Shown here one piece after another: positions 21,514 to 24,868 of a stretch of 24,868 bases of DNA (position 1 is the first letter of the stretch; every line of letters begins with the position of its first letter). Where the stretch lies: NCBI GenBank assembly GCA_902490005.1, contig CABUCM010000040.1, positions 1-24,868 of the forward strand, given 5' to 3'. The notes below the pieces were generated by a model. The model saw only the letters and a program-made list of their open reading frames with translations. It was not told the DNA's origin and ran no database searches. A program made the position numbers and the translations under genes. Origin of the DNA: an uncultured Ruminiclostridium sp. (GTDB lineage Bacteria > Bacillota > Clostridia > Oscillospirales > Acutalibacteraceae).

Positions 21514-23682
21514 CTATTGCTTCGGCTCCTTCATGGTCAGGCCGATCCTCTTTTTGACTGGGTCCACATTAAGGACCCATACCTTGACAATATCCCCCAC
21601 CTTCAGTACCTCGCTGGGATGCTTGATGTACTTATTGCAGATTTGGGAGATATGCACCAGCCCGTCCTGATGGACGCCGATATCCACAAACGCGCCGAAA
21701 TCGATCACGTTGCGCACCGTGCCGGTTAACTCCATACCCGGCTTCAGGTCCTTCAGCTCTAGGATATCCGTCCTCAGCAGAGGGGGCGGCAGTTCGTCTC
21801 TGGGGTCGCGGCCCGGCTTCAAAAGCTCCTTGACGATATCCCGCAGGGTCGGCACGCCTACGCCCACCTGCTGAGCAAGCTTCTCTTCGCCGAAAGCGGC
21901 GACCTTATCAGGAAGGCCGGCAAGGCGGCCGTTTTTCACGTCGTCCTCCCGGTAGCCGCACAGCTTCAAAAGCTCTTTGGCGGCGCCGTAGGATTCCGGA
22001 TGCACTCCGGTGTTGTCCAGCACGTTTTTGCTTTCCGGCACCCGCAGGAACCCGGCGCACTGAACAAAAGCCTTTGGCCCAAGCTTGTTTACCTTTTTCA
22101 GCTCGCTGCGGGAAGAAAACGCCCCGTTTTCCTCCCGGTATTTGACGATATTTTTCGACACCGCGGCGCTCAGGCCGGAAATGCGCTCCAGCAGGGAGGG
22201 AGAAGCGGTGTTCAAATCCACGCCCACGTTGTTGACACAGTCCTCTACTACGCCGCCCAGGGCCTCGTTCAGACGCTTTTTCCCCATGTCGTGCTGGTAC
22301 TGTCCCACGCCGATGGCCTTGGGGTCGATTTTCACCAGTTCCGCCAGAGGGTCCTGAAGCCGCCTGGCGATGGAGACGGCGCTGCGCAGGGTCAGGTCGA
22401 ACTGGGGAAATTCCTCCGCCGCCAGCTTGGAGGCGGAATATACCGACGCGCCGGCCTCGCTGACCACCATATAGGCGCAGCGATCCTTTGCCTGCTGGGG
22501 CAGGTGGGAAAGGACATCTACAGTGAACATTTCCGTTTCTTTGGAGGCGGTGCCGTTGCCGATGGCAATGACTTCCACCCCGTATTTCTGAATCATCTGA
22601 GTCACCAGGGCCTTGGCCTCCTGGACTCGCGCCTGGGAGTGAGTAGGATAAATCACGCCGGTGTCCAGCACCCGGCCGGTGGCGTCCACCACCGCAACCT
22701 TACAGCCGGTCCGGTAGCCTGGGTCCAGCCCCATCGCCACCTTTCCCTTCACGGGAGGCTGCATCAGAAGATTCCTCAGGTTTACGCTGAACACCTTGAT
22801 AGCCGCTTCCTGGGCGTTTTCCGACAGGGTGGAGCGAAGCTCCCGTTCCACCGACGGGAAGATCAGGCGGGTATAGGCGTCCTGGGCGGCCTCTGATACC
22901 GCCTCATAGCAGGGGGAAGGCCCTTTCAGGGCCACGGAATTGACAATATTCATGGCCTTGTCCTGGTCAAGTTCGAGAGAAACCTTTAAAAATTCCTCCC
23001 GCTCTCCCCGGTCGATGGCAAGCACTCGGTGGCCGGCGATCTTTGCCGCGGGCTCCCGGTAATCGTAGTATTGGGCGTAAACGGAATCCTCATCCGGTTT
23101 TGCGGCCTTGGATACAATCACACCCTGAGACATGGCGATGACGCGCAGGCGCCTGCGGATACCCGCGTCGTCAGAAATCTCCTCGGCGATAATATCCAGC
23201 GCCCCGGCCAAAGCGTCCTCCGGGGTTTCCACTTCCTTTTCCGGGTTGACGAATTCCTGCGCCATATCGATGGGATAGGCGGAATCCTTTTCCTGGGCGT
23301 AAATCCGCCGGGCCAAGGGCTCCAGGCCCCGTTCCTTGGCCTTGGTGGCCCGGGTCATCCGTTTGGGGCGGTAGGGACGGTAAATATCCTCCACCTCCGC
23401 CAAGGTGGCGGCGGCGTCCAGGGCCCCTTGAATTTCATCGGTCATAGCGTCCTGGGCGGCAATGGCTTCGCTGACCTCTTCCTTTCGTTTCTGCAGGTTC
23501 CTTAAATAATCCAGCCTCTCGCTGAGCTCCCGGATTACCTGGTCGTCCAGGGTGCCGTGGGCTTCTTTCCGGTAGCGGGCGATAAAAGGGATGGTGTTCC
23601 CCTCGTCTAAAAGCTGAATCACATTGGTCACCTGCCAGGGCTGCAGATGAAATTGGTCGCATAGGGCGGCGGTAAAATCCAT
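21514..23682 (-). CDS. tex: Tex family transcription accessory / S1 RNA-binding protein
   Basis: Nucleic-acid-binding protein related to eukaryotic Spt6; its exact bacterial role is unsettled. The 722-residue product has the Tex N-terminal helical domain (with NTIPFIARYRKEAHGTLDD at about 29-47), a YqgF/RNase H-like domain beginning KVAMGLDPGYRTGCKVAVVD, helix-hairpin-helix repeats near VGVDLNTASPSLLERISGL and FSSRSELKKVNKLGPKAF, and a C-terminal S1 domain (GTVRNVIDFGAFVDIGVHQD). This is the full family architecture. ATG 23682 follows GGAGG by eight bases. The acyltransferase gene upstream ends 31 nt away on the same strand. Confidence 0.95.
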   Translation of the reverse strand: MDFTAALCDQFHLQPWQVTNVIQLLDEGNTIPFIARYRKEAHGTLDDQVIRELSERLDYLRNLQKRKEEVSEAIAAQDAMTDEIQGALDAAATLAEVEDIYRPYRPKRMTRATKAKERGLEPLARRIYAQEKDSAYPIDMAQEFVNPEKEVETPEDALAGALDIIAEEISDDAGIRRRLRVIAMSQGVIVSKAAKPDEDSVYAQYYDYREPAAKIAGHRVLAIDRGEREEFLKVSLELDQDKAMNIVNSVALKGPSPCYEAVSEAAQDAYTRLIFPSVERELRSTLSENAQEAAIKVFSVNLRNLLMQPPVKGKVAMGLDPGYRTGCKVAVVDATGRVLDTGVIYPTHSQARVQEAKALVTQMIQKYGVEVIAIGNGTASKETEMFTVDVLSHLPQQAKDRCAYMVVSEAGASVYSASKLAAEEFPQFDLTLRSAVSIARRLQDPLAELVKIDPKAIGVGQYQHDMGKKRLNEALGGVVEDCVNNVGVDLNTASPSLLERISGLSAAVSKNIVKYREENGAFSSRSELKKVNKLGPKAFVQCAGFLRVPESKNVLDNTGVHPESYGAAKELLKLCGYREDDVKNGRLAGLPDKVAAFGEEKLAQQVGVGVPTLRDIVKELLKPGRDPRDELPPPLLRTDILELKDLKPGMELTGTVRNVIDFGAFVDIGVHQDGLVHISQICNKYIKHPSEVLKVGDIVKVWVLNVDPVKKRIGLTMKEPKQ

Positions 23683-23708
23683 AGTTGAATCCTCCTAACA
23701 ATATGTAA

Positions 23709-23721
23709 CGCGGTTACCGCG
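23709..23721. repeat. Short perfect palindrome CGCGGTTACCGCG
   Basis: Six-base arms with a single central base, so it would act at DNA level rather than as an RNA hairpin. It covers the stop codon of the acyltransferase gene, upstream of tex. May be chance. Confidence 0.3.
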
Positions 23722-24484
23722 ATATCATCCAGGAAATTAAGGTACAGACGCCGAAAATCAACGGCTGGTGGACAATATACAAAATCAGGGCGTGGCGGCC
23801 CAGCCAGCTTAGGGATGAAAACCGCAGCCGGTAAGTAAAATTCGGGAATTTGCCGTCCCTGGCCCAGCGGCCCAGATAGGTGCCGCCAAAAAACAAGAAA
23901 ATCCAGGGGAATAAGGGGAAATAATCGGCGGAGAAGAAATCCGCCCGGTGGATGCCTAAGGGGAATAACCAGCCGAATTCAAACCAGCCGGCGGGAATTT
24001 CCCAGGCCAAGGTGCCGGGCAGGCCCACATAGCCTTTGGACACCGGTATGGTGATTAAAAACAGCACCGCGCAGAGGGCCAGCCCTAAAATCAAAGGGAT
24101 TTTATTCCAAAGCTTTTGGCCCAGGCCGAAAACGATCATACAAATCGCCAGCATATGCAGGATGCCAAAAACAATCAATTCATTGGGGATGATAAAATAG
24201 GTTACCAAAGTCAGCGCCACGGCGACGCCCAGCAGCTTTAGGCCCCGGACCAGGTTGCTGTGGGAAAGCTGGCTGGAAATGCCGGAGATCAGGATAAAAA
24301 GCCCGGCGAAAAAGGGCTCGGCGGGAGTGAAAAACACCAGAAGCTTTGTCCCAAGCCGGAAATTGAAAAGCATGGACATGGTGTAAAAGGCGTGGTAAAA
24401 AATCATTAATAAAACGCAAAGGCCGCGGATTTCATCCATCAGATGGATGCGGCCCTTCCGGTTGATTCGAGAGGCGGGAGGCAA
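23714..24484 (-). CDS. DUF1624 / heparan-alpha-glucosaminide N-acetyltransferase-like membrane protein
   Basis: Integral membrane protein of about 256 residues with seven or eight hydrophobic helices. Its start, RIHLMDEIRGLCVLLMIFYH, has the family's R-x(4)-D-x(2)-RG-x(6)-M-x(3)-H pattern. FGILHMLAI, DYFPLFPWIFLFFGGTYLGRW and LSWLGRHALILYIVHQPL follow, as in DUF1624/YeiB-like acyltransferases that move acyl groups across the membrane. Its donor and acceptor are unknown. TTG 24484 is chosen (AGGTG five bases upstream); ATG 24439 is an alternative. The gene lies just upstream of tex on the same strand. Confidence 0.8.
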   Translation of the reverse strand: MPPASRINRKGRIHLMDEIRGLCVLLMIFYHAFYTMSMLFNFRLGTKLLVFFTPAEPFFAGLFILISGISSQLSHSNLVRGLKLLGVAVALTLVTYFIIPNELIVFGILHMLAICMIVFGLGQKLWNKIPLILGLALCAVLFLITIPVSKGYVGLPGTLAWEIPAGWFEFGWLFPLGIHRADFFSADYFPLFPWIFLFFGGTYLGRWARDGKFPNFTYRLRFSSLSWLGRHALILYIVHQPLIFGVCTLISWMISR

Positions 24485-24868
24485 ACGATCACCTGCTTTG
24501 TCAAAAAATTCGGGAGCTCTGCAACACAGACAGCCCTAGCTTTTAGAATATCATAAATTGAAAAAAAACACTATCATTTTTAAAACTTTTCTTTGGCAAT
24601 TGATAAAGAAAACAGGGACTGGGCTTTTCAAAGGTTCTATTTTAATATAGAAAGGAGCGCCGGGAAGCGGGACCGCCGTCCGCCGCAAGCCGCGGAAAAG
24701 AAGCGGGACGGAAAAAGCCGAAAGGCGGAGGCTGAAAAAGGCGTGAATCGCAGAAAAAAAGAAAAAGATTATGAACCAAGGAATCATGGAGAGAGGGATT
24801 GGAAACAGAAAAAGCCTCATGGCCGAAAAAGGGGAAAGGGCGGCGCAACGTCAGAGACTTCTACCGCA
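24485..24868. other. Intergenic end region, AT-rich then purine-rich
   Basis: 24485-24660 is AT-rich with no gene seen, and presumably holds the promoters of the acyltransferase gene and of anything transcribed rightward. From 24655 the plus strand is strongly purine-rich, with AAGCGGGAC repeated near 24665 and 24703. No RNA gene was recognised. Confidence 0.4.
24743..24868 (+). CDS. Possible N terminus of a very basic protein, cut by the window edge
   Basis: A frame open to the window end for 42 codons from GTG 24743, encoding a Lys/Arg-rich stretch (NRRKKEKDYEPRNHGERDW...). The frame is also open upstream, beyond 24600. GGAGG lies 11 bases before the GTG. Some RNA-binding proteins, such as pseudouridine synthases, have such basic N-terminal extensions, but nothing here identifies one; the purine bias alone could keep the frame open. 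Confidence 0.25.
   Translation, partial: MNRRKKEKDYEPRNHGERDWKQKKPHGRKRGKGGATSETSTA

Noticed and set aside
22000..22896. 298-codon open frame antisense to tex
   Set aside because: Mirror of the conserved Tex core, no motif or ribosome binding site.
1..24868. CRISPR arrays, tRNA/rRNA genes, transposons or phage genes
   Set aside because: Read for evenly spaced direct repeats, tRNA-like T-arm sequences, transposase or integrase motifs; none found by eye.

Overview
The window reads as a chromosomal segment of a low-GC-lineage Firmicute (Clostridia, possibly an Oscillospiraceae/Ruminococcaceae-like anaerobe), though its own base composition is moderately GC-rich. The reasons are strong AGGAGG-type ribosome binding sites, frequent TTG/GTG starts, sigma-A type promoters, an archaeal/eukaryote-type ProRS, a Na+-pump decarboxylase beta/gamma pair, a c-di-AMP receptor DarA, and a gene order resembling the Bacillus yaaO-yaaQ-holB-yaaT-yabB-yabC block. 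No rRNA, tRNA, CRISPR, insertion sequence or prophage gene was seen. The taxon is an inference; no marker gene was compared.

Region 1 (58-8154, minus strand) is an aromatic amino acid cluster transcribed in the order aroE-aroK-[promoter and attenuator]-aroF-tyrA-aroB-aroA-aroC-pheA. It encodes every common-pathway step from DAHP to chorismate except 3-dehydroquinate dehydratase, plus the first Phe and Tyr branch enzymes. The six genes from aroF to pheA are packed with 4-11 nt overlaps or a 1 nt gap. Between aroK and aroF lies the most interesting element of the window: a consensus promoter, a ribosome binding site and an unannotated 38-codon ORF with nine Phe/Tyr/Trp codons. A strong intrinsic terminator follows, just before aroF. 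Together they look like a leader-peptide transcription attenuator that senses aromatic amino acids.

Region 2 (8228-11683, plus strand) holds acyl carrier protein with its own promoter and terminator, then a Na+-translocating decarboxylase beta subunit, a gamma-like membrane peptide and proS. No carboxyltransferase or biotin carrier subunit is present. Region 3 (11739-12457) has three small genes: a ribbon-helix-helix regulator, a divergent Cys-rich protein, and a 91-aa protein carrying the ADGPT signature of the decarboxylase beta subunit.

Region 4 (12604-19383, plus strand) contains a PLP-dependent Orn/Lys/Arg-type decarboxylase, darA, holB, ricT, a 2[4Fe-4S] ferredoxin, trmN6, rsmI and a membrane GGDEF protein. 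Compared with Bacillus it lacks tmk, yaaR, yabA and yazA and has gained the ferredoxin gene. A perfect bidirectional terminator (19487-19524) closes it against Region 5.

Region 5 (19526-24484, minus strand) holds ychF with a DUF3267-like membrane protein whose zinc motif has lost its second His. It also holds tex, preceded by a DUF1624-type membrane acyltransferase. The last 384 bases are AT-rich and then strongly purine-rich, with only a doubtful partial ORF.
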